Below, one piece after another: positions 46,510 to 55,610 of a stretch of 64,000 bases of DNA; the first letter of the stretch is position 1; every line of letters starts with the position of its first letter. Made by a program: the position numbers and the translations under genes. The notes beneath the pieces were generated by a model. It was not told the origin of the DNA, searched no databases, and saw only the letters and a program-made list of their open reading frames with translations. Source of the stretch: Alphaproteobacteria bacterium (lineage in GTDB: Bacteria > Pseudomonadota > Alphaproteobacteria > Rhodobacterales > Rhodobacteraceae); NCBI GenBank assembly GCA_030148665.1, contig JASBSZ010000007.1, positions 1 to 64,000 of the forward strand, written 5' to 3'.

Positions 46510-47373
46510 ATGAAAAAAACAACAAGAACGGCCATGATCGGCGCTTTCCTCGCGGCCTCGCTTGCCTTTTCGGCACAGGCCGGTGGAATGAACACCGAGC
46601 TGGTCATCGACACCGACAATGGCCCGGTCAAGATCATCACCCATGTCAAGAACCCGCCAAAGGGTTCTCCGCTGAGCGAGCTGTATTCAGGCTGGGTCTT
46701 CCGTTCCAAGGAAACCCAGGCGCTGGAAACGGACGATTTCGACAACCCCGGCATGATATTTGTCGAGCAGGCCCGCGACGCATGGAACACACCCGACGGA
46801 ACGGTCGGGAAATCATGCGCCGATTGCCACGGCGACCCCTCCAGCATGAAGGGCCTGCGCACGGTCCTGCCACGGTGGGACGCAAAGCTGGGCAAGCTGA
46901 TGACGCTTGAGGACTATGTCAACGAAAGCCGGGTCAAGTACATGGGCGCCAAGCCGTGGAAATATGGCGGCGGGCAGCTGACGGCCATGGTCGCGCTGAT
47001 CTCGATGCAGTCGCGCGGAATGCCGGTCAACGTCAAGACAGACGGCCCCGTACGCAAGTTCTGGGAGCTGGGCAAGAAGCTGTATTACACCCGTGTCGGA
47101 CAGCTGGACATGGCCTGTTCGAACTGCCACGAGGACAATTACGGCAAATACATCAGGGCCGACCACCTGTCACAGGGCCAGATCAACGGCTTTCCGGCCT
47201 ACCGGCTGAAGAATGCCAAGCTGAACTCGGTCCACGGGCGGTTCAAGGGCTGCATGAAGAACATCCGCGCAACCCCTTACAAGGTGGGCTCGGACGAATT
47301 CAAGGCGCTTGAACTGTATGTCGCCTCGCGCGGCAACGGGCTGTCCGTCGAGGCGCCCTCGGTGCGCAACTGA
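46510..47373 (+). CDS. soxA: SoxA, dihaem cytochrome c L-cysteine S-thiosulfotransferase subunit
   Basis: This 287-aa periplasmic catalytic subunit of SoxAX has a signal peptide (about 1-24). There are two haem sites, C103-C106-H107 (SCADCHG) and C203-C206-H207 (ACSNCHE), and C248 in GRFKGCMKN as the cysteine-persulfide haem ligand at the active site. The dihaem form matches Paracoccus SoxA. It is followed by an unusual 275-bp gap before soxB. Confidence 0.96.
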   Translation: MKKTTRTAMIGAFLAASLAFSAQAGGMNTELVIDTDNGPVKIITHVKNPPKGSPLSELYSGWVFRSKETQALETDDFDNPGMIFVEQARDAWNTPDGTVGKSCADCHGDPSSMKGLRTVLPRWDAKLGKLMTLEDYVNESRVKYMGAKPWKYGGGQLTAMVALISMQSRGMPVNVKTDGPVRKFWELGKKLYYTRVGQLDMACSNCHEDNYGKYIRADHLSQGQINGFPAYRLKNAKLNSVHGRFKGCMKNIRATPYKVGSDEFKALELYVASRGNGLSVEAPSVRN

Positions 47374-47648
47374 TCACCTCTGGCGGGGGGCCTGAAATGG
47401 GCCCCTCGCAACCTGCCGCCGCCGGGTATTCCCGACGTGTCGCGGGCCCTTTGACTTTCCCGTTGTCGCCACCTGGCCCACGCCACGGAACCATCGGTCC
47501 GATCCGGTGTCTTGCGCATGATCCCTTCCTTCATGCGCCCTGGCGCGACCAGACACGCAACGGCCGGCCAATGACGGATTGATGCGCCATACCGCGCCCC
47601 ATGCATGGGGCGACGCAAACGGACAGACCACAACAGGAGTTTCTCCAC
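47374..47648 (+). other. soxA-soxB intergenic region with two hairpins
   Basis: This gap breaks an otherwise tight operon. It holds a stem GGGGCC/GGCCCC just after soxA (about 47383-47403) and a perfect 18-bp palindrome CGCCCCATGCATGGGGCG at 47595-47612, 36 bp before soxB. I see no convincing gene, and no promoter with both boxes. The hairpins may regulate the relative amounts of SoxXYZA and SoxBCD. Confidence 0.5.
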
Positions 47649-49346
47649 ATGATTTCCCGACGTGATTTTCTGCAGGCTTCCATGGCTGCTTCGGCCATCT
47701 ACGGCAGCTCGGCCTTTGGCAACTGGGCGCGCCTCGCCGCCGCCCAGCGCCTGAGCCAGGACGAATTGCTGAAATTCGAAACCTATGGAAATGTCTCGCT
47801 GATTCACGTCACCGACATTCATGGCCAGCTGAAGCCGATCTATTTCCGCGAACCCGAGATCAATATCGGGGTCGGCGCCAACCGGGGCAAGGTGCCCCAT
47901 GTTACCGGCGCAGCCTTTCGCAAGCTGTATGGAATCAAGCCGGGCAGCGCCGACGCCTATGCCCTGACCTATGACGATTTCACCGCCCTGGCCAGGGCCT
48001 ATGGCCGGATGGGTGGGCTCGATCGGGTGGCGACGGTCATCAACGCCATTCGTGCCGACCGGCCAGATGCGCTGCTGCTGGATGGCGGCGATACATGGCA
48101 TGGCTCATATACCTGCTACCAGACGCAGGGGCAGGACATGGTCAACGTGATGAACGCATTGAAACCCGACGCGATGACCTTTCACTGGGAATTCACCCTG
48201 GGCAGCGAGAGGGTGCAGGAAATCGTTGACGGCCTGCCCTTTGCCGCGCTGGGCCAGAACATATTCGACAAGGAATGGGACGAACCCGCGGATCTGTTTG
48301 CCCCCTACAAGATGTTCGAACGCGGCGGTGTCAAGATCGCCGTGATCGGGCAGGCATTTCCCTACATGCCGATTGCCAATCCGGGCTGGATGTTCCCCGA
48401 ATACAGTTTCGGCATCCGCGAGGAACACATGCAGGAAACCGTGGACGAGGTGCGCGCAAAGGGTGCCGAACTCGTCGTCCTGCTCAGCCACAACGGTTTC
48501 GACACCGACAAGAAGATGGCCGGTCGGATCAAGGGTATCGATGTCATCCTTTCCGGCCACACGCATGACGCCATTCCCGAACCCGTCCTGGTGGGCAAGA
48601 CGGTCATCGTCGCATCCGGCTCGAACGGCAAGTTCGTCAGCCGTGTCGATCTGGACGTGCGGAATGGCCGGATGATGGGTTTCCGGCACAAGCTGATTCC
48701 GATCTTTTCCGACGTCATCAGCGCGGACAAGGAAATCACCACGCTGATCGACGAACAGCGCGCGCCATTTCTTTCGCAACTGTCCGAGGTGATCGGCAAG
48801 ACCGACAGCCTGCTATACCGGCGTGGTAACTTCAACGGCACCTGGGACGACCTGATCTGCAACGCACTGATCGACGAACGCGACGCCGACATCGCACTGT
48901 CGCCCGGCTTTCGCTGGGGTCCCAGCCTGGTGCCCGGCCAGGACATCACCCGCGAAGACCTGTTCGGCGCCACAGCGATGACCTATCCGGCTGCCTACCG
49001 GGTGGAAATGACCGGCGCGCGGCTGAAACTGATTCTCGAAGACGTCGCCGACAACCTGTTCAACCCCGATCCCTATTATCAGCAGGGCGGTGACATGGTG
49101 CGCGTCGGGGGCATGGGTTATTCCATCGATGTCGGCAAGACGATCGGAAACCGCATCTCGAACATGACCCTGTTGAAAACCGGCAAACCGATCGATCCCG
49201 GCAAGACCTATGTCGTTGCGGGTTGGGCGTCGGTCAATCAGGGGACCAAGGGCCCGAACATCTGGGATGTGGTCGAAAACTACATCCGCCGGCAGGGCAC
49301 GGTCACCATCGACCCGAACAAGACCGTAAAGGTGACCGGCACCTGA
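47649..49346 (+). CDS. soxB: SoxB, thiosulfohydrolase
   Basis: This 565-aa dimanganese enzyme of the 5'-nucleotidase superfamily is exported by Tat (MISRRDFLQASMAASAIYG). The metal site is spread over VTDIHGQLK, DGGDTWHGS, and SHNGFDTDK...LSGHTHDAIPEP. It removes the terminal sulfonate of SoxY-bound intermediates as sulfate. The start at 47649 is set by the Tat signal and CAGGAGTTT upstream. Confidence 0.96.
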   Translation: MISRRDFLQASMAASAIYGSSAFGNWARLAAAQRLSQDELLKFETYGNVSLIHVTDIHGQLKPIYFREPEINIGVGANRGKVPHVTGAAFRKLYGIKPGSADAYALTYDDFTALARAYGRMGGLDRVATVINAIRADRPDALLLDGGDTWHGSYTCYQTQGQDMVNVMNALKPDAMTFHWEFTLGSERVQEIVDGLPFAALGQNIFDKEWDEPADLFAPYKMFERGGVKIAVIGQAFPYMPIANPGWMFPEYSFGIREEHMQETVDEVRAKGAELVVLLSHNGFDTDKKMAGRIKGIDVILSGHTHDAIPEPVLVGKTVIVASGSNGKFVSRVDLDVRNGRMMGFRHKLIPIFSDVISADKEITTLIDEQRAPFLSQLSEVIGKTDSLLYRRGNFNGTWDDLICNALIDERDADIALSPGFRWGPSLVPGQDITREDLFGATAMTYPAAYRVEMTGARLKLILEDVADNLFNPDPYYQQGGDMVRVGGMGYSIDVGKTIGNRISNMTLLKTGKPIDPGKTYVVAGWASVNQGTKGPNIWDVVENYIRRQGTVTIDPNKTVKVTGT

Positions 49347-49380
49347 AAACACCGCAACCCCGAGAAAGCAGAGCCTTGCC

Positions 49381-50649
49381 ATGTCCGAAAGGGAAAAGAC
49401 GGTCAGAACCCGCAGGACATTCCTGAAAGGATCCGTGGCCGCCCTCGGCGGGGCCGCCGCCACCCCCGCGCTGGCGGGGCAGCTTCCTGATCCGGCCATC
49501 ACCGAGGTTCAACCCTGGCGCCGTCGTCTGGGCCCGGGCGTCGATGCGTCCCCTTACGGCCTGCCCAGCCCGTTCGAATCGCATGTCCAAAGGCGCAACG
49601 TGCCCTGGCTGACGGCGGAAACCCGCAGTTCCATCAACTTTACCCCGCTGCATCAGCTCGATGGCACGATCACCCCCAACGGCCTGTGTTTCGAGCGCCA
49701 CCACAGCGGCGTGGCCGAAATCGACCCCTCCAGACACCGCCTGATGATCAACGGGCTGGTCGAGCAGCCGTTGGTCTTTACACTTGACGACATCAGGCGT
49801 TTCCCTCGTGAAAACCGCATCTATTTCATGGAATGCACCGCCAATGGTGGCATGGAGTGGCGCGGCCCGCAGATGAACGGTGTCCAGTTCACCCACGGCA
49901 TGATCCACAACGTCATGTATACCGGCGTGCCGCTGCGGCTGATCCTGCAAGAGGCGGGTATCAGGCCAAATGCGAGCTGGCTGCTGGCCGAAGGGGGCGA
50001 CGCGGCGGCGATGACCCGTACGCTCCCACTGGAAAAGGCGCTCGATGATTGCATGGTTGCCTTTGCCCAGAACGGCGAGGCCCTGCGCGCCGAGAACGGC
50101 TATCCGCTGCGTCTGCTGGTGCCCGGTTGGGAAGGCAACATGTGGATCAAGTGGCTGCGCCGGCTTGAGCTGGGCGACAAGCCCTGGATGCAACGCGAGG
50201 AAACCTCGAAATACACCGACCTGATGCCCGATGGAACCGCACGCCGGTTCACCTGGGTCATGGATGCCAAATCGGTCATCACCAGCCCCAGCCCGCAGGC
50301 CCCCATCACCCACGGCAGGGGGCCGCTTGTCATCACCGGGTTGGCCTGGTCGGGTCACGGGATCATCACCAGGGTCGATGTCACGCTGGATGGCGGGCGC
50401 AACTGGATCGAGGCGCGCATTGACGGCCCCCGCCTGCCAAAATCACTGCATCGCTTTTACCTTGAAATCGACTGGGACGGCCGGCCGATGCTGCTGCAAT
50501 CGCGGGCGATTGATGAAACCGGCTATGTGCAGCCGACGATGAAAGCGCTCAGGGCGATCCGGGGTGAAAATTCGGTCTATCATAACAACGGCATCCAGAC
50601 CTGGCATGTGCGGAAAAATGGCGAGGTGGAAAATGTCGAGGTTTCATAA
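49381..50649 (+). CDS. soxC: SoxC, molybdenum sulfane dehydrogenase subunit
   Basis: This 422-aa sulfite-oxidase-fold protein has a Tat signal (RTRRTFLKGSVAALGGAAA), the molybdenum ligand C152 in IYFMECTANGG, and the C-terminal dimerisation domain with VDVTLDGGRNW. With SoxD it oxidises the SoxY-bound sulfane so that no free sulfur accumulates. It overlaps soxD by 17 bp. Confidence 0.95.
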   Translation: MSEREKTVRTRRTFLKGSVAALGGAAATPALAGQLPDPAITEVQPWRRRLGPGVDASPYGLPSPFESHVQRRNVPWLTAETRSSINFTPLHQLDGTITPNGLCFERHHSGVAEIDPSRHRLMINGLVEQPLVFTLDDIRRFPRENRIYFMECTANGGMEWRGPQMNGVQFTHGMIHNVMYTGVPLRLILQEAGIRPNASWLLAEGGDAAAMTRTLPLEKALDDCMVAFAQNGEALRAENGYPLRLLVPGWEGNMWIKWLRRLELGDKPWMQREETSKYTDLMPDGTARRFTWVMDAKSVITSPSPQAPITHGRGPLVITGLAWSGHGIITRVDVTLDGGRNWIEARIDGPRLPKSLHRFYLEIDWDGRPMLLQSRAIDETGYVQPTMKALRAIRGENSVYHNNGIQTWHVRKNGEVENVEVS

Positions 50650-51256
50650 CCTTCTGGCGGTTGCGCTCGTCCTCGTGCCTCTGCCTGCCGGTGCCGGCAA
50701 GCTGGGCCTCGGCCGCCCTGCCCTGCCGGCCGAGATCCGCGCCTGGGACAGGGACGTCCGCCCCGACGGGCAAGGCCTGCCTGATGGCAAGGGCAGCGTG
50801 GCCCAGGGCGAGGAAATCTACCAGGAACGCTGTGCCGCCTGTCACGGCGATTTCGGCGAGGGTGTGGGGCGCTGGCCGGCGCTGGCCGGCGGGCAGGACA
50901 GCCTGACCGATGATCGTCCGCTGAAAACCGTCGGTTCGTACTGGCCGTATCTTTCGACTGTGTGGGACTATGTTAACCGGGCCATGCCATATGGCGATGC
51001 GGCAACGCTGAGCGCAGATGAAACCTATGCGCTGGTCGCCTATATCCTGTATCTCAACGATATCGTCACCGAAGAGGATTTCGTCCTGACGCGCGAGAAC
51101 CTTCCGTCAATCCAGCTGCCCAACAGGCCGGGTTTTCGCGATGATGACCGGCCACAGGCCGAGTACCCCCTGTTTCGCGACCATTGCACAAAGGATTGCA
51201 AGGCCGACGTCAGAATTCTGAGGCGTGCCGAAAATCCCGACCTTACGCCAAAATAA
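50633..51256 (+). CDS. soxD: SoxD, short monohaem cytochrome c subunit of sulfane dehydrogenase
   Basis: This 207-aa exported cytochrome has a signal peptide (about 1-21, ending AGA) and one haem site C67-C70-H71 (RCAACHGDFGEG). The SoxD signature PNRPGFRDDDRP follows, and the protein ends in DLTPK with a real TAA stop. Paracoccus SoxD is about 380 aa with a second cytochrome domain; that whole domain is missing. The start lies inside soxC after GGTGGAAA. No frameshift remnant of a second haem domain is seen downstream, where a CoA ligase gene begins 97 bp later. Confidence 0.93.
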   Translation: MSRFHNLLAVALVLVPLPAGAGKLGLGRPALPAEIRAWDRDVRPDGQGLPDGKGSVAQGEEIYQERCAACHGDFGEGVGRWPALAGGQDSLTDDRPLKTVGSYWPYLSTVWDYVNRAMPYGDAATLSADETYALVAYILYLNDIVTEEDFVLTRENLPSIQLPNRPGFRDDDRPQAEYPLFRDHCTKDCKADVRILRRAENPDLTPK

Positions 51257-51353
51257 CCGCGCCCGTGACCGCGCGCCGGCCCCGCCAACATGTTGCCCCT
51301 GACCGCTCACCCGGCTAGCCTGTGTGCAATCGGGCCATGTCGGGTTGAGGGAA

Positions 51354-52886
51354 ATGAACGCATATACAGGCAACCATCTGGCGCAGAGCATCCGAAAGGC
51401 CAGCCTGGGCCGCAAAGACACGCCTTTCATACACCATGCAGGCGGCGAGACCCTTTCCTATGGCCAGTTCTTTGCCAATGCCGAGCGCATGGCCGCCACC
51501 CTGATCGACGCTGGCCTGCAACCGGGCGACCGGGTGGCCGTGCAGGCTGCCAAGACGGTTGCGATGCTCGAACTTTATGTGGGAACGGTTCTGGCGGGCG
51601 GCACCTTTCTGCCCCTGAACCCCGCCTATACAACCAGCGAAATCGACTATTTCCTGAACGATGCCGCCCCGCGCGTGTTTGTCTGCGATCCAGCGCGCAC
51701 CGATGATCTGGCGCCCGTCGCGCGTGCTGCCGGAACCAGCCATCTGTGGACCCTTGGCGCAGACGGGAAAGGCAGCCTGACCGACCGGCGCGATACATAT
51801 GCGCCCGGCTTTCACGCCGTCAAACGCGGCCCCGAGGATCTGGCAGCGATCCTCTATACATCGGGCACGACCGGGCGTTCCAAGGGGGCCATGCTGTCCC
51901 ACCGGGCGCTTGAATCAAACTCGCAAACCCTGCGGGCGCTGTGGCGATTCACCTCTGACGACGTGCTGATCCACGCCTTGCCGATCTTTCACACCCACGG
52001 CCTGTTCGTTGCCACCAATATCACCATGATGGCCGGCGGCAGCCTGATCTTTCTGCCGAAATTCGATGCTGACACGATCATCCGGGAAATGCCCCACGCC
52101 ACGGCCATGATGGGGGTGCCGACCTTTTACACCCGCCTGCTGGAACAGCCCGGCCTGGCGCAGGCCGCACGCAACATGCGGCTGTTCATTTCCGGCTCGG
52201 CCCCGCTGCTGGATGAAACCCACCGCCGTTGGCAGGCCGTCACCGGGCATGCGATTCTGGAACGATACGGCATGACCGAAACCAACATGACCACCTCGAA
52301 CCCCTATGAGGGCGAACGTCGCCCCGGCACCGTCGGCTTTGCCCTGCCGGGGGTCGAGATCAGGGTTTGCGACGACAGCGGTGCCCAGCTGCCCCAGGGC
52401 GAAATCGGCGTGCTCGAGGTCCGGGGGCCGAACCTGTTTTCAGGCTATTGGCAAATGCCGGAAAAAACGGCCGAGGAAATGCGCGAAGATGGTTTTTTCA
52501 TCACCGGCGATGTGACCCGCATCGACAGTGACGGATATCTGCAGATCGTTGGCCGTGCCAAGGACATGATCATTTCCGGCGGCCTGAATGTTTACCCGAA
52601 AGAGGTTGAAAGCCTGATCGACGCCATTGACGGCGTTCTGGAAAGCGCCGTCATCGGCGTGCCCCACCCGGATTTCGGCGAGGGCGTCGTTGCCGTGGTG
52701 GTGCCGGAACGGGGAGCGGAGCTTGATGTGGCGCAGATCATGGCGCCGCTTGAAAAATCACTGGCAAGTTTCAAGCAGCCAAAGAAGGTGATTTTTGTCG
52801 AGGCGTTGCCACGAAACACCATGGGCAAGGTGCAGAAAAACGCCCTGCGAAAGGATTACGCCCGGCTATTTTCTGCACAAGCCTGA
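51354..52886 (+). CDS. matB: Malonyl-CoA synthetase
   Basis: This 510-aa AMP-forming ligase has ILYTSGTTGRSKGAMLSHRA, the MatB hallmark RYGMTETNMTTSNPYEGERR (arginine for the second carboxylate), GRAKDMIISGGLNVYPKEVE, and the catalytic lysine near the end in LPRNTMGKVQKN. It makes malonyl-CoA from malonate, ATP and CoA. No malonyl-CoA decarboxylase (matA) is adjacent. It follows soxD on the same strand by 97 bp but is functionally unrelated. The start follows TTGAGGGA. Confidence 0.92.
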   Translation: MNAYTGNHLAQSIRKASLGRKDTPFIHHAGGETLSYGQFFANAERMAATLIDAGLQPGDRVAVQAAKTVAMLELYVGTVLAGGTFLPLNPAYTTSEIDYFLNDAAPRVFVCDPARTDDLAPVARAAGTSHLWTLGADGKGSLTDRRDTYAPGFHAVKRGPEDLAAILYTSGTTGRSKGAMLSHRALESNSQTLRALWRFTSDDVLIHALPIFHTHGLFVATNITMMAGGSLIFLPKFDADTIIREMPHATAMMGVPTFYTRLLEQPGLAQAARNMRLFISGSAPLLDETHRRWQAVTGHAILERYGMTETNMTTSNPYEGERRPGTVGFALPGVEIRVCDDSGAQLPQGEIGVLEVRGPNLFSGYWQMPEKTAEEMREDGFFITGDVTRIDSDGYLQIVGRAKDMIISGGLNVYPKEVESLIDAIDGVLESAVIGVPHPDFGEGVVAVVVPERGAELDVAQIMAPLEKSLASFKQPKKVIFVEALPRNTMGKVQKNALRKDYARLFSAQA

Positions 52887-52893
52887 CACGGGC

Positions 52894-53988
52894 TCAGCCA
52901 TAGAACGCCCTGATCGCCGCCGTGATCCTGTCAACCTGCGCATCCGTCAGCTGGCTGGCCGAGGGCAGCCACAGCCCGCGCGCGCCGACCTCCTCGGAAA
53001 CGGGGTAGCTGCCGGGCAACCTGTAAGCCTCTTGCCTGTTGATCGGCGGATACATGACGCGGGTGCCGATGCCGGCCTCTTTCAGATGGGCCTGCAGGGC
53101 CGCGCGGTCGTCAACCATCACGTCGATGAACCAGGGCGTGGTGTGGTCGAGATCCTGTTCAAAGAACGAGACCTGCGAAACCCCTGCCAGGCCTTCCTTG
53201 TAACGACGGTAAATCTCGCGCTTGCGTTCGACCCGCCAGGGCAGTTTCTTCATCTGTTCCTGCCCGATCACGGCCTGAAGCTCGGTGAACTTGAAATTAT
53301 AGCCGATCACGTCATGGATATCATTCCCACCCTGCGCGCGGCCGAAATCCTTGAGGCGGCGCAGACGCGCGGCGACGTCGTCATCATCGGTGATCAGCGC
53401 GCCACCCTGGCCCGTGGAAATGATCTTGGGCGCGGAAAAGGAAAACGAGCCCACCAGCCCCTTGCGCCCGATATGGGTGCCGTCGGGATAACGCGAGCCC
53501 AGCGATTGCGCGCTGTCCTCGATCAATATCAGCCCGTGTTCGGCGCACAGATCCTGAAACGCCTGAATCCCTGCGCGCGGAGTGCGGCCATTGGCGCTGA
53601 CCAGCATGATCGCGCGGGTCTTTGGCGTAATCGCGGCGCGGGCGGCGTCGATATCCATGCACAGGGTTTCGCGCTCGACATCCACAAATACCGGCTGGGC
53701 GCCGAACAGGCGCACCGAATTGGGGGTCGCGATCATGGTGAAATTGGGCACGATCACCTCGTCGCCCGCCTGCACGCCGGTTGCCAACGCCGCCAGTGTA
53801 AGGCTGATCGTGCCATTATTGGTGACGATGCAATGGCGCGCGCCAGTATATTCGGCAATCGCGTCCTCGAACGCGGCCGTGCGGCGGAATTCGGTCAGAA
53901 AGCCGTCTTCCTCCATGTATTCGGCCAGCGCGCGCTTTTCCTCGGGCCCGAACCAGGGGCGCATCTGCATGATGAATTCTTCAGACAT
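52894..53988 (-). CDS. DegT/DnrJ/EryC1 aminotransferase (sugar 4-amino type)
   Basis: This 364-aa PLP enzyme has the Schiff-base lysine K188 in SFSFSAPKIISTGQGG, cofactor ring contacts EDSAQ (157-161), and NFTMIATPNSV. It resembles GDP-perosamine synthetase-type sugar aminotransferases, which use GDP-4-keto-6-deoxymannose, the product of Gmd encoded in the same operon. The exact nucleotide sugar is inference. The start (53988) overlaps the methyltransferase stop by eight bases. It is the last gene of the operon and converges on matB. Confidence 0.88.
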   Translation of the reverse strand: MSEEFIMQMRPWFGPEEKRALAEYMEEDGFLTEFRRTAAFEDAIAEYTGARHCIVTNNGTISLTLAALATGVQAGDEVIVPNFTMIATPNSVRLFGAQPVFVDVERETLCMDIDAARAAITPKTRAIMLVSANGRTPRAGIQAFQDLCAEHGLILIEDSAQSLGSRYPDGTHIGRKGLVGSFSFSAPKIISTGQGGALITDDDDVAARLRRLKDFGRAQGGNDIHDVIGYNFKFTELQAVIGQEQMKKLPWRVERKREIYRRYKEGLAGVSQVSFFEQDLDHTTPWFIDVMVDDRAALQAHLKEAGIGTRVMYPPINRQEAYRLPGSYPVSEEVGARGLWLPSASQLTDAQVDRITAAIRAFYG

Positions 53989-54535
53989 TCTTGGTGGCCT
54001 CGACATTCAGGCTGATGAGCAGGCCGTTTTCCTTGTCCATATGGGGGAAATAGGCCTGGCTGTGATCGTCGTAATCCTTGTGGATGGTTTCTTGCCAGTC
54101 ATAGCGGCGCACATCGGTGAACCCGTTTTCGACAAGCAGGGTTTCAAGGTCGGCGAAATTGTAAACCGTCTTGTGATACAGGATCTTCGGCCCCTGTTCG
54201 GTTTCGATTTCCATCCGCCCGTAAAGCGGGCCAAGGATGCGGCCAAGTTCGCCCGTCTGTGCATAGACCTTGAGCAGCGCGTCGAAATCGGGCACCGCAA
54301 GGCGCAGCGTGCCGCCGGGCCTCAACACGCGCCGCCATTCGGCCAGCACAAGGGCGGCCTGCTGGCGGTCAAAATATTCGAAACTGTGGCTGGAATAGAT
54401 CAGATCGGCCGAGGCATCGTCGAACATCGACAGATCGTCGATCGAGGATTTGTAATCGATATGCGGCATGTCGCACAGATCGACATGCACCCAGCCGGGG
54501 ATATGACGGTGCCAGCAACCGAGGTGGAGTTTCAT
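53981..54535 (-). CDS. SAM-dependent methyltransferase, class I (small)
   Basis: This 184-aa cytosolic protein begins with KLHLGCWHRHIPGWVHVDL, motif I of Methyltransf_11/predicted SAM-dependent enzymes often found in sugar and LPS clusters. It continues with LIYSSHSFEYF and the RVLRPGGTLRLAVPDF motif. It probably methylates a sugar or glycan end; the acceptor is unknown. The start at 54535 has GGGAAAAC upstream; an extension into the GC-rich gap is rejected. Confidence 0.85.
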   Translation of the reverse strand: MKLHLGCWHRHIPGWVHVDLCDMPHIDYKSSIDDLSMFDDASADLIYSSHSFEYFDRQQAALVLAEWRRVLRPGGTLRLAVPDFDALLKVYAQTGELGRILGPLYGRMEIETEQGPKILYHKTVYNFADLETLLVENGFTDVRRYDWQETIHKDYDDHSQAYFPHMDKENGLLISLNVEATKNV

Positions 54536-54570
54536 GTTGATGTTTTCCCTTCGTTGCCCTGTATTCCATC

Positions 54571-54621
54571 GCCCGGGATGAAATCCCGGGCAGCGCCCGC
54601 CCCGCCCCCCAGGCGGGCGCT
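54571..54621. repeat. Pair of strong hairpins between cupin and methyltransferase genes
   Basis: GCCCGGGAT-gaa-ATCCCGGGC (54571-54591) is followed at once by AGCGCCCGC paired with GCGGGCGCT (54592-54621). They fill most of the 137-bp gap, the only real gap in the operon. Partial attenuation of the last two genes, or a REP-like insertion, would explain them. Confidence 0.5.
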
Positions 54622-54672
54622 TCGCACCCCCCTCGGGGCAGGCGCTGCCCTCATGTGGATAGATTCCATCCC

Positions 54673-55080
54673 TCACCCCTCGAATTTCGTCTTGTCGGTT
54701 TCGACATCCACAAAGGGGCCGTTCTTGCTCTCGATGATCTGGGTGCCGTCCTCAAGGATCTCGTATCCATGCCCGCCATAGGCAAACACCGCCAGATCGC
54801 CCTCGTTCAGAACGTAATCCTGCAGGAAGGTGCGGTCCTCGGCGTAAAGCAGCACCCGCATGGAGCCGCGGCGCACATAGACGCTTTCCATCGTGCGGCC
54901 GCCGGGGCGGTCGAAATCGTTGTGGATGTGGCTGGCCAGCTTCTTGCCCTTGTCATACCACCAAGTGCCGACCTGCACGAACAGATCATTGGGGGTGATG
55001 AAATCCAGCCCCTCTTTCCAGTCGTCATTGCGATGGATGATCGAGATGATCTTTCGGTCATGTTCGATGATCTCAGTCAT
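54673..55080 (-). CDS. Cupin-domain protein of the nucleotide-sugar operon
   Basis: This 135-aa single-domain protein has cupin-type strands with a possible metal/substrate site (ASHIHNDFDR, ESVYVRRGSMRVLLY, FAYGGHGYEILEDG). WbuC/FdtA-like cupins in glycan loci are isomerases or of unknown role. I cannot name its reaction. Its ATG overlaps the RmlC-like stop by four bases, so it is translationally coupled to it. Confidence 0.78.
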   Translation of the reverse strand: MTEIIEHDRKIISIIHRNDDWKEGLDFITPNDLFVQVGTWWYDKGKKLASHIHNDFDRPGGRTMESVYVRRGSMRVLLYAEDRTFLQDYVLNEGDLAVFAYGGHGYEILEDGTQIIESKNGPFVDVETDKTKFEG

Positions 55081-55610
55081 GCAAGCCTCGCGTCGCGCGC
55101 CGAAAGGATGGGGTCATCCGTCGGCCAGTCGATATTCAGGCGCGGATCGTTCCACGCCACGGTGAATTGCTGGTCGGCGTCGATATAGGCGCCCTCATAG
55201 GCCAGCTTGTAGTGATAGACCGCCTCGGGCGAGCTAACATAATAGGCGTTGCCCATGCCCGGCGGGATCAGGATCAGCCGCTGGTTCTGGCGGTTAATGA
55301 CGATGCGCTGGAATTTCAGATATGTGGGCGAGTCTTCACGCATGTCTGCCACCACCTGATGCACCTCGCCATAGACGCATGTGACCAGCTTCCACGATTT
55401 GTGATCGCCATGCAGCCCGCGCAGCACGTTGTTATATGACAGCGAAAACTTGTCATGCTTGAAGCGCAGGCCCTCGGGCAGCAGCGCGCCGATCTGATCG
55501 TCAAGAAACGATGTCCAGATGGTGCCGCGGCTTTCCTCGAACACGTCGGGGGTGATGATCTTGACGCCGTCCAGAACGGGGCTGTCCTGAATCTGGAAAT
55601 CGAAGCTCAT
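55077..55610 (-). CDS. RmlC-like dTDP-sugar epimerase family protein
   Basis: This 177-aa cupin of the RmlC family shows [33 protein letters not shown] (with the family's His in GLHxD), and the [20 protein letters not shown] block. Family enzymes epimerise C3 and/or C5 of 4-keto-6-deoxy sugars, normally on dTDP. Here the only sugar dehydratase is GDP-specific Gmd, so it may act on a GDP sugar. It overlaps gmd and the cupin gene by four bases each. Confidence 0.87.
   Translation of the reverse strand: MSFDFQIQDSPVLDGVKIITPDVFEESRGTIWTSFLDDQIGALLPEGLRFKHDKFSLSYNNVLRGLHGDHKSWKLVTCVYGEVHQVVADMREDSPTYLKFQRIVINRQNQRLILIPPGMGNAYYVSSPEAVYHYKLAYEGAYIDADQQFTVAWNDPRLNIDWPTDDPILSARDARLA

Noticed and set aside
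47397-47582. 61-codon frame in the soxA-soxB gap
   Set aside because: It has no ribosome site, no hydrophobic or domain pattern, and Pro/Gly/Arg-rich random-looking composition.
47595-47612. IS or attachment site at the perfect palindrome before soxB
   Set aside because: No transposase, integrase or flanking direct repeat is seen.
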